DNA from: Oxynema aestuarii AP17
Lineage (GTDB): Bacteria > Cyanobacteriota > Cyanobacteriia > Cyanobacteriales > Laspinemataceae
DNA length: 64,000 nt
Reading direction: 5' to 3'
Assembly (NCBI RefSeq): GCF_012295525.1
Contig: NZ_CP051167.1
Location: 1,488,001-1,552,000 of the forward strand
Part shown: positions 29,290-38,392 of the stretch, in pieces
How positions within the stretch are numbered: position 1 is the first letter of the stretch
How the letters are laid out: each line of letters starts with the position of its first letter
Notes under the pieces: generated by a model
The model's database searches: none
Told to the model about the DNA's origin: nothing
Seen by the model: only the letters and a program-made list of their open reading frames with translations
Program-made: the position numbers and the translations under genes

Positions 29290-31137
29290 ATGGTGAAACC
29301 AGAGGGAATTGAACCCATCAACCCAAACAATCCAGCCGAATCGCCAGGGTCCATGGAGAACGTCGATTTAGGAAGGATGCAGATTACCGACGACCTCAAT
29401 CAACTGCTCGACATTCTGCCCGAAAGCATTCGCACTCCCTTAGAACAGCAGGAGCAATTGGGCAGCTTGGTTGAGGTGGTCATGGATTTGGGTCGTATTC
29501 CGGAAGCGCGCTTTCCCGAAGGCGCCAAATATTTATCCGATCTCCCGGTCTCTCGCAACGATCTCAACTACTGCATCGCACGAGTCGGCGAATTCAGTGG
29601 CGACAACCGCGCCGGAATCGAACAAACCCTGCACCGGATTAGCGCCATGCGGAACCGCCAGGGAGAAATTATCGGCTTGACCTTGCGGGTGGGACGTGCG
29701 GTATTCGGCACGATCGGCACGATTCGCGATTTAGTCGAGCGGGGTCAGTCGATTTTGATGCTAGGACGCCCGGGAGTGGGAAAAACGACGGCCTTGCGCG
29801 AAATTGCGCGAGTTCTCGCCGACGATCTGCACAAACGGGTGGTGATTATCGATACGTCGAACGAAATTGCCGGGGACGGCGACATCCCCCATCCGGCGAT
29901 CGGGCGATCGCGCCGGATGCAAGTGGCGACGCCGGAACAGCAACATAAGGTCATGATCGAGGCGGTGGAAAACCACATGCCGGAAGTGATCGTAATCGAC
30001 GAAATCGGAACCGAACTCGAAGCCCTGGCGGCGCGCACGATCGCCGAACGCGGCGTGCAACTGGTGGGAACGGCCCACGGCAATCAAATCGAAAATTTAA
30101 TCAAAAACCCGACCCTTTCCGACCTCGTGGGGGGCATCCAGTCGGTGACCTTGGGCGACGACGAAGCGCGACGGCGCGGGTCTCAGAAAACCGTACTCGA
30201 ACGCAAGGCACCGCCGACGTTCGAGGTGGCGGTGGAAATGATCGAGCGTCAGCGCTGGGTCGTTCACGAGAATGTCGCGGAAACGGTGGATTGCTTGTTG
30301 CGCGGTCGCCAACCGACGCCGCAAATCCGCACGATTAGCGAAACCGGGAAGGTGACGATTACCCGCGAACTGCCCCAACCCCAAGGACTGCCCACAGTGG
30401 CGGCGCCTCCCTTTGGCGCTACCGGGTGGCGCGCGTCGGGCCAGATGAAGGCGCTGCCAATGCAAAATCGGGGCGATCGCCCGGGGCGCCGCGATCGCGA
30501 ACTCGGCAGCGAACATAAATCGTTCGAGCAGATGCTCGAAGAATCGCTTTATTCGCAATCCTACCGAGGCGAAAGGTCCCGGGGGGTCGATGACGAGTTC
30601 GCGATGGGCGCAAGCGGGCCGAATGGCGAGGATTTACCGCTTCACGTTTACACTTACGCAGTCAGTCGCCACCAACTCGATCGCGTCATCCGGACGTTAT
30701 CGTTACCCGTGGTGACGACGAAGGATATCGACGGCGCCGATGCCGTCTTGGCCCTGCGATCGCACGTCAAAAATCACTCGAAATTGCGCCAAATGGCGAA
30801 AAATCGCCAACTCCCGATCTATACGATTAAAGCCAGCAGCATTCCTCAAATTACTCACGCCCTCAAGCGATTGCTGCATATGGATGGGGATGCGCTGGAG
30901 GAAGTCACGGATTTGAGCTTGTTTTCGCAAAGTGGTAGCGAAGACGAGATCGAAGCCCTGGAAGAAGCGCGCTTGGCGGTCGAGCAAATCGTGCTACCGA
31001 AAGGACAACCCGTGGAATTGCTGCCACGATCGCCCAAAGTTCGCAAAATGCAGCACGAACTCGTCGAACATTATCGTCTGAAATCGTGCAGTTTCGGCGA
31101 CGAACCCAACCGCCGCCTACGGATTTATCCGGCGTGA
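29290..31137 (+). CDS. ycf45: Ycf45-like AAA ATPase with R3H domain
   Basis: A 615-residue protein. The ATPase part (about 30-360) has Walker A GRPGVGKTT (159-167), then VVIIDTSNEIAGDGDIPHPAIG, and Walker B EVIVIDEIGTELEA. It resembles the Ycf45/SpoIIIAA group. A low-complexity linker (about 360-450) and a further alpha/beta domain follow. The last 30 residues form an R3H single-strand nucleic acid binding motif (RKMQHELVEHYRLKSCSFG, then EPNRRLRIYP). It starts 42 bases after ldpA on the same strand. A role in nucleic acid metabolism is inferred from the R3H domain. Confidence 0.88.
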   Translation: MVKPEGIEPINPNNPAESPGSMENVDLGRMQITDDLNQLLDILPESIRTPLEQQEQLGSLVEVVMDLGRIPEARFPEGAKYLSDLPVSRNDLNYCIARVGEFSGDNRAGIEQTLHRISAMRNRQGEIIGLTLRVGRAVFGTIGTIRDLVERGQSILMLGRPGVGKTTALREIARVLADDLHKRVVIIDTSNEIAGDGDIPHPAIGRSRRMQVATPEQQHKVMIEAVENHMPEVIVIDEIGTELEALAARTIAERGVQLVGTAHGNQIENLIKNPTLSDLVGGIQSVTLGDDEARRRGSQKTVLERKAPPTFEVAVEMIERQRWVVHENVAETVDCLLRGRQPTPQIRTISETGKVTITRELPQPQGLPTVAAPPFGATGWRASGQMKALPMQNRGDRPGRRDRELGSEHKSFEQMLEESLYSQSYRGERSRGVDDEFAMGASGPNGEDLPLHVYTYAVSRHQLDRVIRTLSLPVVTTKDIDGADAVLALRSHVKNHSKLRQMAKNRQLPIYTIKASSIPQITHALKRLLHMDGDALEEVTDLSLFSQSGSEDEIEALEEARLAVEQIVLPKGQPVELLPRSPKVRKMQHELVEHYRLKSCSFGDEPNRRLRIYPA

Positions 31138-31174
31138 AGCCAATCGCTCGCGTTTCTCACTGTGCCAACAACTC

Positions 31175-31209
31175 ACAAAAGCTCGTTACATAAGATAACG
31201 GGCTTTTGT
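31175..31209 (+). terminator. intrinsic terminator after ycf45
   Basis: A 14-base stem (ACAAAAGCTCGTTA with TAACGGGCTTTTGT, one G-T pair) with a 7-base loop lies 38 bases after the ycf45 stop. The descending arm ends in TTTTGTTT. Confidence 0.8.
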
Positions 31210-31263
31210 TTGTGGGATTGACCGCCGGATGCGCTGATTTGAAGGAGACGATCGAGGTTAAAA

Positions 31264-31764
31264 ATGGGGAGCAAAATTGCGATCGGGATTATGGGGCCGG
31301 GGTTGGGTGCGACGAAACTCGACTGCGATCGCGCCTACCGACTCGGCGCCGAGATCGCCCGCCACGGCTGGGTTTTGATTAGTGGAGGGCGCAACGTCGG
31401 CGTCATGGATGCGGCAAATCGGGGCGCCAAAAGCGCGGGAGGCTTGACCGTGGGGATTTTGCCGACGGACGATCGCTGGGGGGTTTCCGAGGCGGTGGAT
31501 ATCGCCATTCCAACGGGCATGGGAAGCGCCCGCAACAATATCAATGTCTTAGCCAGCGACGTGACGATCGCCTGCGGGATGGGTCCGGGGACGGCGTCGG
31601 AAATTGCCCTGGCGTTGAAAGCGAATAAAAAGGTAATTATACTTAACGACCGTCCCGAAAGTCAGCAATTTTTTCAAAGTTTGTCGCCGCAACGGGCGAT
31701 CGTGGTCGATTCCGTGGAAGCGGCGATCGCGCAGGTACGGGCGATCGTCGATCGCTTCGAGTAA
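31264..31764 (+). CDS. TIGR00725/LOG-like nucleotide-binding protein
   Basis: A 166-residue Rossmann-type protein. It shows IGIMGPGLGAT near residue 7, ISGGRNVGVMDAANRGAKSAGG near 38-60 and GMGPGTASEIALALKANKKVII near 117-137. The last is the counterpart of the PGGxGTxxE motif of LOG proteins, here with Met-Gly-Pro. Such proteins bind nucleotides or carry molybdenum cofactor; cytokinin-activating activity cannot be claimed with the altered motif. A GGAG lies upstream of the ATG at 31264. Confidence 0.8.
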   Translation: MGSKIAIGIMGPGLGATKLDCDRAYRLGAEIARHGWVLISGGRNVGVMDAANRGAKSAGGLTVGILPTDDRWGVSEAVDIAIPTGMGSARNNINVLASDVTIACGMGPGTASEIALALKANKKVIILNDRPESQQFFQSLSPQRAIVVDSVEAAIAQVRAIVDRFE

Positions 31765-32019
31765 ATCGGTTTATATACTTTTTGAATGCATGAAAAAATA
31801 TTCATCAATTGCCCGATAAAAAACGATTCTCAAATTTAAATGAATTGCATTGAAAAAATATAATTAATGCATCGATCCCCGTCCGTTCCCAGAGCGGCGA
31901 TCGGCCTCGGCGGGAGGCGATCGTAACTTTTTTCAAAAAATCTGTTATTTTTGCTATCTTTTGACCCGAATTATGTCACAGTAAGATTACAAATAAAAAC
32001 TGAATTGGAGAAAATCCCT

Positions 32020-32229
32020 ATGAATGCGGAAGAACTAGCGCGGGAAAAACTGGCAGAACAAAGACTCCAACAAGAACACCAACACGAATCGATGACCCGT
32101 CGCGCCACTCAAGAGATTCATCAATCCAGTCAAGGAAATACCGATGAAGAAGCGCGGGAATTGCTAGTCGAACAACGACGACACGAAGAACATCAGCACG
32201 AAACCATGAACGCTCGTGCAGTGAAGTAA
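32020..32229 (+). CDS. His-rich two-repeat mini protein, unknown
   Basis: A 69-residue protein from the ATG at 32020, with GGAG 11 bases ahead. It is built from two copies of one unit: E-E-L-A-R-E-K-L-A-E-Q-R...EHQHESMTRRA and E-E-A-R-E-L-L-V-E-Q-R...EHQHETMNARA. There is no cysteine, no membrane segment, and it is almost fully helical by composition. The repeated E-H-Q-H-E could bind metal or simply be solvent-exposed helix; no function is claimed. Its own terminator follows, supporting a real gene. Confidence 0.8.
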   Translation: MNAEELAREKLAEQRLQQEHQHESMTRRATQEIHQSSQGNTDEEARELLVEQRRHEEHQHETMNARAVK

Positions 32230-32258
32230 CTCGACGATCGCGATCGGAAAAAGCATGT

Positions 32259-32285
32259 AAAAAGCGGGCAAAATGTCCGCTTTTT
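32259..32285. terminator. bidirectional intrinsic terminator
   Basis: AAAAAGCGGGC (32259-32269) pairs with GTCCGCTTTTT (32275-32285), giving an 11-pair stem with one wobble and a 5-base loop. It has A-runs on one side and T-runs on the other. It lies between the convergent mini protein and SRPBCC genes and should serve both. Confidence 0.85.
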
Positions 32286-32331
32286 CACTGTTTTAAGATC
32301 GGGGGTACGGTAAAAATACTTATTCTCCCCC

Positions 32332-32790
32332 TCAAATTTCTGTTAATTTTTCGCATTCCCGTTGGGTGACTTCGTGACGGTAGCGAAACATGTCCCGAAG
32401 TCGAGATTCGACCCACCAACCCAATAATAATTCGCTCCACCATCCCCCCGGAATTGCATATTCAATCGCGTCGGTGAGTCGAGTTTTCCCATTTTCCGCA
32501 CTAAATTCGTGGCGGTGCATCCAAAATTCCATCGGTCCGCTTTGTTGTTCGTCCACAAACAGGCGGTGGGTTTCGCAGGCGGTATGACGTGCGACCCAGC
32601 GAACGGGAAACGGACCGAGAAAAATTAGAAATTCCGAGATCGACCCGACCTCCAACCCGCGATCGCGCCGCACGACCCGCACGGGCTGCCACGGAGGCGT
32701 TAAAATATCTAAAATATCGGGACGTTCGTGGAATTTCCAGACCGTCTCTACTGGAGCATTAATTAAAGATGAATACTCGAAATGCAGCAT
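32332..32790 (-). CDS. SRPBCC-fold ligand-binding protein
   Basis: A 152-residue START/Bet v1-like protein. It shows the opening FEYSSLINAPVETVWKFHER, then a series of beta strands with VRWVARHTACE and HRHEFSAENGKTRLTDAIEY, and a C-terminal helix. This group includes polyketide cyclase-like and lipid-binding proteins; the ligand here cannot be told. No signal peptide. It stands alone. Confidence 0.85.
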   Translation of the reverse strand: MLHFEYSSLINAPVETVWKFHERPDILDILTPPWQPVRVVRRDRGLEVGSISEFLIFLGPFPVRWVARHTACETHRLFVDEQQSGPMEFWMHRHEFSAENGKTRLTDAIEYAIPGGWWSELLLGWWVESRLRDMFRYRHEVTQRECEKLTEI

Positions 32791-32954
32791 AACTGTAGTG
32801 TAAGTTTTATGGTTATGTTTTAGGGTTATGTTTCGGGTCGGTAGAACTTGTCAAACTTATCCGTTAACCCGAGGCGATCGCTCGTTCTCATATCAGCCAG
32901 AATCCCCCCCATTAACACCCTCCAATTAACAATTGCAATAAAACTCATAAACGG

Positions 32955-33143
32955 TTAACTTTCCGGTGCGCTATCGATCTCGATATCGAGGGTATCTTCA
33001 TCGATACGAACATATAAAATATTCGGCTGACAGCAAACTTGACAGTCTTCTACATAAGATTGATGGGTTCCGGCGCTGAAGTCGATAAACGTCGCATTCG
33101 ATTCGCCGCAGTACGCGCAACAATATTCGGCGGTATTGTCCAT
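32955..33143 (-). CDS. CPXCG-motif cysteine-rich protein
   Basis: A 62-residue protein from the ATG at 33143 (an in-frame ATG at 33173 would add ten residues; the shorter form matches the family start). It has C-C-A-Y-C-G near residues 8-13 and YVEDCQVCCQPNILYV near 33-48, two cysteine knuckles that should bind one zinc. The acidic tail is typical. Function unknown in the family. Confidence 0.85.
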   Translation of the reverse strand: MDNTAEYCCAYCGESNATFIDFSAGTHQSYVEDCQVCCQPNILYVRIDEDTLDIEIDSAPES

Positions 33144-33281
33144 TTTTATAACAGTAGAGAGATCTTTTACCATTTTAACGGGTTAAAAGTCCTCAAAGGA
33201 ATGAATGCGATCGCCGCTTGCATCCCCATCAACAACCGCACCGATGAGAAAAATTGTTACTCTGTAATCTTTCACCCTTGA

Positions 33282-33719
33282 TTATTCGCGGTGGTGACTG
33301 TTAATCACAGGCTCTTCCTGTAGCAACTTATTCCCTTCGTAAATACTCAAGCTCAATCCGGTAACGATGTAAGTATAGTCCCCATTTTCGACGACATAAC
33401 CCGTTCCTTCTTCCGTATAAGTGTACAACGGACCGATCGCTTCAGCTTCCGAACCTTTAGCGATTCCATAATACCAAATATCGTTATTGCTATCGTAGCA
33501 AAGGTGTATGAAAAAATTCTTCGTCTCAAAATATCCTTCCACTCTCATTTCGCGATTGCCACAAAATTGTCTAGCACGCCTTAGGGATTCTGAATCGATT
33601 TGTTTGTTTAGACTATTATACGGTTTTAAACTCGGTTCTACTCCACGAACCACAGAGGTTAAGGACAGCAAGGTAACAGAGCTGAGGAATAAAAGGATCC
33701 CAGATTTTGCAAGTTTCAT
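33282..33719 (-). CDS. secreted hypothetical protein
   Basis: A 145-residue protein with a clear Sec signal peptide (MKLAKSGILLFLSSVTLLSL, cleavage probably near residue 25). The mature part has two cysteines (FCGNREM and LCYDSNN) that may form a disulfide, and a beta-rich core with many Tyr (YTYTEEGTGYVVENGDYTYI). I do not recognise a family. It is probably periplasmic. Confidence 0.7.
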   Translation of the reverse strand: MKLAKSGILLFLSSVTLLSLTSVVRGVEPSLKPYNSLNKQIDSESLRRARQFCGNREMRVEGYFETKNFFIHLCYDSNNDIWYYGIAKGSEAEAIGPLYTYTEEGTGYVVENGDYTYIVTGLSLSIYEGNKLLQEEPVINSHHRE

Positions 33720-33958
33720 CGCCTAATAAGGGGTCTGACCCTTCACGTAGATGACCCTTTCGTTGTAACACCTTCTTTTGAGAATGTCCATTATAGGAAT
33801 TGAGGAGAAGATGACGATTGCGATCGGTTCTGGGATCGAGGACTTCGTGGATTGGATCGAACACATGACAGGTGAATTCAACTCGATCGAATCGTCAAAT
33901 TTAAATATATATTACTCCTCTTTTATCTTCTTTGATCTTTCCCCTCGCCGCAGTTAAA

Positions 33959-35596
33959 TTAGCGAACCTTTGTAGAAGCGGGAAAATAACGACTTGCTTC
34001 GTCGAGATGTTTTTTCAAGGTGGCTACAGGTAACGGACCGTCAAGATGATTCCAGGGGAGGATTTGGTTTAAATCCCAGTTCTCGCGAACGTAAAAGTCG
34101 AGGTCTGGGAGTTGTCCGTGCAATTCTTTAAATGCACGGCGATAACTCCCGAGAGAATCGCCATAATGACGGACTAATTCTAACAAGTGGGAGACGCGCC
34201 GATCGCCTCGCGAAATCAAGGCTTGAATCACGGACCAGTTATAACTTTCAGGACGAAAATCGATCTTTAACCGTCCCAATTCTTTTTGTAATGTCTTCAA
34301 GCGCTTTTTCGCCTCGGAGTTGACCCCAAACCATTGAAACGGCGTGTGCGCTTTAGGGACAAAGGTGCTGCATCCGAGGGTCAGTTGCAAACCCGGCGCG
34401 GCTTTTTTGAGCGATCGCATCATCTCGACCGTCGCTTCTAAATCTTCGGCTTCTTCTCCTGGAATTCCCGCCATTCCATAGAGTTTTAAGCCTTTCAATC
34501 CTCCTGCTTTGGCGTTAATGGCGGCGTCGATTATTTCCGAGTTTTCCAGTTTTTTATTAATAATTTTTCGCACGCGATCGCTGCCACTTTCGACGGCAAT
34601 CGTGAGAGATTTCGTTCCCCGTTGCGCGAGGGTTCGTGCGAGTTGTTCGGTGACCGTATTCGTGCGGACGGACGCAATACTGAGGCGCACGTCGTCAAAT
34701 TGGGGCTGACAGAGATAGTCGAGTAAGTGAGAAAACTCCGGATGTTGGGTGACCGACGCGCCGAGTAAGCCGATACGCCGGGTGACGGTCAATCCACGCT
34801 CGATCGCCGGAATGAGAGAAGCATCTACACTGGCAGTTCTAAACGGCAAAGTGAGATAGCTGGCGAGGCAAAAACGGCACATTTCCGGACAACTACGGAC
34901 CACCTCGACCATAAAAATATCGGGCCAGGCGGCTTTTTCCGTGACCACGGGAGAGACGGACAGGGTATTTCCGCGATAGGTTTGCTTGGCGATGCGTTCG
35001 GGGATGTCAGGATCGACGGGTTCGATCGCGGCGATCGCACCGTCCGGGCGATCGTAGGTCACTTGATATAAACTAGGCACGTAAATGCCGGGAACTCGTG
35101 CTAAAGTGCGCAATTGACTGGCCCGATCGCGCGATCGCACGGTTTTGTAAGCTTCGACGAATGCGTTGAGGAGGTTTTCGCCGTCGCCGAGGAGGATGAG
35201 GTCGAAAAAGTCGGCGAAGGGTTCGGGATTGGCGGTCAAGACCGGACCGCCGCCAAAAATTAGCGGATCTCCGGCGCCGCGATCGCTCGCACGAATGGGG
35301 ATATTGAGCGATTCTAACAGACCGAGAATGTTGACATAATCTAATTCCCAAGATACGGAAAATCCGAACAATTCCGGGGTCGTCGGTAAAGGTTCGTGGA
35401 GGTCTAAAAAGAGGCGGGAAACGGCGACATCTTGACGACTGGCGAGAGTAGACCAGACAATTTGATAGCCGAGACTGGTAATTCCGATGCTGTAGTCGTT
35501 AGGAAAAGCATAGATAAGCTCAATCGCATCGGCGTCGGGAATGGCAGGAGTAAATAAGAGGCGTTCGGCATCAAAAACGGTAGAAGTCACGGGCAA
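33959..35596 (-). CDS. B12-binding-domain radical SAM protein
   Basis: A 545-residue protein. Residues 20-190 have the layout of a degenerate cobalamin-binding domain (ITSLGYQ, ELFGFSVSWELDYVNI, LIFGGGPVLTANPEPF, LGDGE). The radical SAM core starts with CPEMCRFC (Cys236, Cys240, Cys243), ligating the 4Fe-4S cluster. LGASVTQHPEF, AVESGSDRVRKIINK and GMAGIPGEEAEDLE follow. Typical of the TIGR03960-like family found across cyanobacteria; the reaction is not known. Leftward, upstream of nothing obvious. Confidence 0.9.
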   Translation of the reverse strand: MPVTSTVFDAERLLFTPAIPDADAIELIYAFPNDYSIGITSLGYQIVWSTLASRQDVAVSRLFLDLHEPLPTTPELFGFSVSWELDYVNILGLLESLNIPIRASDRGAGDPLIFGGGPVLTANPEPFADFFDLILLGDGENLLNAFVEAYKTVRSRDRASQLRTLARVPGIYVPSLYQVTYDRPDGAIAAIEPVDPDIPERIAKQTYRGNTLSVSPVVTEKAAWPDIFMVEVVRSCPEMCRFCLASYLTLPFRTASVDASLIPAIERGLTVTRRIGLLGASVTQHPEFSHLLDYLCQPQFDDVRLSIASVRTNTVTEQLARTLAQRGTKSLTIAVESGSDRVRKIINKKLENSEIIDAAINAKAGGLKGLKLYGMAGIPGEEAEDLEATVEMMRSLKKAAPGLQLTLGCSTFVPKAHTPFQWFGVNSEAKKRLKTLQKELGRLKIDFRPESYNWSVIQALISRGDRRVSHLLELVRHYGDSLGSYRRAFKELHGQLPDLDFYVRENWDLNQILPWNHLDGPLPVATLKKHLDEASRYFPASTKVR

Positions 35597-35634
35597 TTTT
35601 AGAGGTAAAGGAACGGTGCGATCGATAGGAAAGG

Positions 35635-35886
35635 TTATCTATATTTTAGTTTAAGCCATAAGATTGTCGAAGCTAAAATAAAAGTAACAAAATTAGCGAC
35701 AATTACGGGAGTATCGCCGACTAAAATACCGTAAACGATCCAGAGAAATACTCCAGAGCAGAAGATTAAAAACATTTCTAAAGAAACGTCTTTAGCCGAT
35801 TTACTTTTCCAGGTTTTAATGACTTGGGGAAGAAAAGAAATCGTCGTTAACGTTCCGGCGAGTAATCCGAGAAAGGTTACTATCAT
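35635..35886 (-). CDS. SemiSWEET sugar-transporter-like protein
   Basis: An 83-residue membrane protein with three helices and the PQ-loop in SFLPQVIKTWKSKSAKDVSL (Pro20-Gln21), plus GVFLWIVYGILVGDTPVI. SemiSWEETs dimerise to pass sugars. Its start lies 71 bases inside the end of the upstream zinc ribbon gene, in another frame, so the two are probably translated in a coupled way. Confidence 0.9.
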   Translation of the reverse strand: MIVTFLGLLAGTLTTISFLPQVIKTWKSKSAKDVSLEMFLIFCSGVFLWIVYGILVGDTPVIVANFVTFILASTILWLKLKYR

Positions 35887-36421
35887 AAGCGAATAGAGAA
35901 CGGGAGTGAGGGGTCGTATTTACAAGATCGAAGTTTGTCCGTGGTGGCGAAACTAGATCGAACAAATTTGTAGACTTGTCGATGAATTTGCTTTGAGAAT
36001 TAGACTCGATCGCAGACCAAGAAGAGCGATCGAATGTCCACTGACCGATCGCCTCGTATCCAGTCGCCACTTGTCCCATTCCAAATAATACCCCTGCGGC
36101 GACTTGCGCGATCGCGATCGCGCCGAATGTAACTTGTCCGAAACTGAATAAAAAGCCGATCCCAAATTGAGCGATCGCGATCGCGCCGATCCCAAATTGT
36201 CCGATAGCGACGATACCTTTCGCCACTCGCAGACCGCCGCGACCGTTGCGACCGAAGGCAATATGAACTAACGGATACCCCCACAACGTCGCCTCAGATC
36301 GCCATTCAAATCCGGGACCTTTCCAATGGGATTGGGTCGGATAAGGCGCGCCACAATGGGGACAGGCGATCGCTTCCGTACTCACTTCTCGTTCGCATTC
36401 CCGGCAAGGTTTTAGAGTCAT
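35816..36421 (-). CDS. zinc ribbon protein with glycine-rich solenoid-like repeats
   Basis: A 201-residue protein. The N-terminus has C-R-E-C (residues 6-9) and C-P-H-C (20-23), a zinc ribbon. From about 45 to 130 there are roughly seven 10-residue units of the form (I/F)-(A/G)-Q-(F/V)-x-x-G-x-(I/L)-(A/F). These could stack as a beta solenoid or insert into a membrane. The last 70 residues are Ser/Asn-rich and non-conserved-looking, and they overlap the SemiSWEET gene. No function is known to me. Confidence 0.75.
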   Translation of the reverse strand: MTLKPCRECEREVSTEAIACPHCGAPYPTQSHWKGPGFEWRSEATLWGYPLVHIAFGRNGRGGLRVAKGIVAIGQFGIGAIAIAQFGIGFLFSFGQVTFGAIAIAQVAAGVLFGMGQVATGYEAIGQWTFDRSSWSAIESNSQSKFIDKSTNLFDLVSPPRTNFDLVNTTPHSRSLFAYDSNLSRITRRNVNDDFFSSPSH

Positions 36422-36567
36422 AAGATTTACTGTAGTGGATTTTTTGTCAATCGATCGTCGATCGGCTTAAAAAAATTAGTTTTTCACTGTCAAGTTATCT
36501 GAAAATTATATAGTATTTGTAAATCTTTTGAATCCCATTTTGACTTTAGCAATTCGCCAAATTTCTG

Positions 36568-36594
36568 TAGGGACACGGCAATTCCGTGTCCCTA
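36568..36594. repeat. palindromic intergenic repeat
   Basis: TAGGGACACGG (36568-36578) and CCGTGTCCCTA (36584-36594) are a perfect 11-pair stem with loop CAATT, between the flavoprotein and the zinc ribbon gene. I recognise this GTAGGGACACGG-type hairpin as a dispersed intergenic element in many cyanobacteria. Only this copy is seen here. Confidence 0.7.
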
Positions 36595-36645
36595 AAACCC
36601 ATCAATCTTACACCTATTTAGGTGTTAAAAATGCTTAAAAACTAA

Positions 36646-38208
36646 CTAAATTTTGACTAATTCTTCAGCGCGATCGCGCGATTGTTTCCCAATCGATATC
36701 CCGGTCAGTAGAGATACCAAATTCATGCCATTTTTGATGACACCGGGAACGCTGGGATACCCCGAACTAGCTCCCACAAAAAACAAATTTGGCAATTGTG
36801 TCGTATATCCCAATCGATTTAAACCGACTTGTTGCGGGATTAACTTCGCACCGTAAATATTTCCTTGAGGTTGACCTAAATAATATTCGCTCGTCGTCGG
36901 AGTCCCGTAGACTTTCAAACGAGCATATCGATCGACATCTGGAATTAAATCGCGAACGCTTTGCATTATTTTTTGATAAAATTCCCGTTTGAGCGATCGA
37001 TAAGCTTTGCGATCGCTTTCGTGCAGTTTTTTAAAGGGTTCGTAAGGACAAACGGTGGCAATTTCTAACACGTGATGGCCTTCTGGAGCCATTCCCGGTT
37101 CGTCGGATTTGCACGTCGGAGAAGATAGGAAGATCCAGGGATATTCGAGATCGCCTTCGAGTTGTTTTTGATATGCCCGATTGAGATTTCCCGTGGGATA
37201 ATACCAAATATTCCAATTGCCAATTCCGTAAGCTTTCGGATCGAAACGTTTGTCTAAACCGAGGTAAATATTAAACGCACTGGCGGAATATTCGTAATCG
37301 GTCAAGCGATGGCGTTCGCGATCGCGGAGTCCGGTTCCATCGTGCATTAAAGAAACCGTCAATTTCGGATCTAAATCGCTAATATAGCCTCGCGAAGCTT
37401 CGTAGCGAATTCCGGCAGCGATCGCCCCTTTGACTTCCCCATCGCGAACGTCAATATGTTCGACAGGATTGGACAGTAAAACCGCACTTCCTCCTTCATC
37501 AATAGCCTCAACAATAGTATCGACAAAGGCTTTAAAATGAGCTTTGGGATAGTAAGCGCCTTCGGAGTAATTCCAAACGACGGCGGTATGACTCAAGAGG
37601 GCAATTTCGGCGGGAGGCAGGGCGTAATCGCCGCTTTGTCCGGCTAAAATGGCTTGTAATTTCGGTGAAAGTCCGCAGCGATCGTAGAGGTCTTGTAACG
37701 TCCAATGACGGCGGCGGAATAAGTGCCAGTATTTTGGCAATTTTAACCAATCGGCGAGATGGCGATCGTACCAGTGAACCTCCCGACCGAGACGGCGAAC
37801 TTCGGCATTGAATTGGGCGATTTCATCGCAATAGCGATGAATGGCGGTGGCTTCTTCGGGGAATTCGGCGAGGAGGCGTCGGCGTAAGTTTTCCCAACCG
37901 AGGGGGATGCGAAAGTCGGCGTCTGGGGTGATGATGCGATCGATACAATCGGGGTCGAGGGAGTTAAACGCAATGGGGCGATCGATGTAGTTGAAAAAGA
38001 GATCGACCGTCTGACCCGGACCGCATTGATAAATATAGTGAACGTCGGCGCAAAAACTATAGTTTCCGTAGTCGAAGGTGTGACAGCAACCGCCGGGTAA
38101 GTAATGTTTTTCTAAAACAGCGACGCGATAGCCTTGACGGGTGAGGCAAGCGGCGGCAGAGAGTCCGCCTAATCCGGCTCCAAAAATGATGTAATCGAAG
38201 GTTTCCAT
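36646..38208 (-). CDS. FAD-dependent oxidoreductase, CrtISO / retinol-saturase-like
   Basis: A 520-residue flavoprotein. The dinucleotide-binding motif GAGLGGLSAA is at 10-19, followed by LEKHYLPGGCCHTF. Near the C-terminus, NLFFVGASSGYPSVPGVIKNG is the FAD-binding end typical of phytoene desaturase, carotene isomerase and retinol saturase relatives. The substrate is probably an isoprenoid or carotenoid, but the sequence does not decide. No carotenoid gene is next to it. Confidence 0.85.
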   Translation of the reverse strand: METFDYIIFGAGLGGLSAAACLTRQGYRVAVLEKHYLPGGCCHTFDYGNYSFCADVHYIYQCGPGQTVDLFFNYIDRPIAFNSLDPDCIDRIITPDADFRIPLGWENLRRRLLAEFPEEATAIHRYCDEIAQFNAEVRRLGREVHWYDRHLADWLKLPKYWHLFRRRHWTLQDLYDRCGLSPKLQAILAGQSGDYALPPAEIALLSHTAVVWNYSEGAYYPKAHFKAFVDTIVEAIDEGGSAVLLSNPVEHIDVRDGEVKGAIAAGIRYEASRGYISDLDPKLTVSLMHDGTGLRDRERHRLTDYEYSASAFNIYLGLDKRFDPKAYGIGNWNIWYYPTGNLNRAYQKQLEGDLEYPWIFLSSPTCKSDEPGMAPEGHHVLEIATVCPYEPFKKLHESDRKAYRSLKREFYQKIMQSVRDLIPDVDRYARLKVYGTPTTSEYYLGQPQGNIYGAKLIPQQVGLNRLGYTTQLPNLFFVGASSGYPSVPGVIKNGMNLVSLLTGISIGKQSRDRAEELVKI

Positions 38209-38392
38209 AAGTTTGAATCTCCAAAGAATGACTTGTTAAGCTGAGTTGAGGTCATCGGAAATTAAAAGGAAAAATGAATAGTGAAAGTTTAACAAATTTG
38301 AACTGAAACGGTGGGCGATCGCCGGGAGGGAACGGGGGGGCGATCGCGCCGAGAGAGGGCGAATCAATGGGTTAAAAAGAGGAACGATCGCC

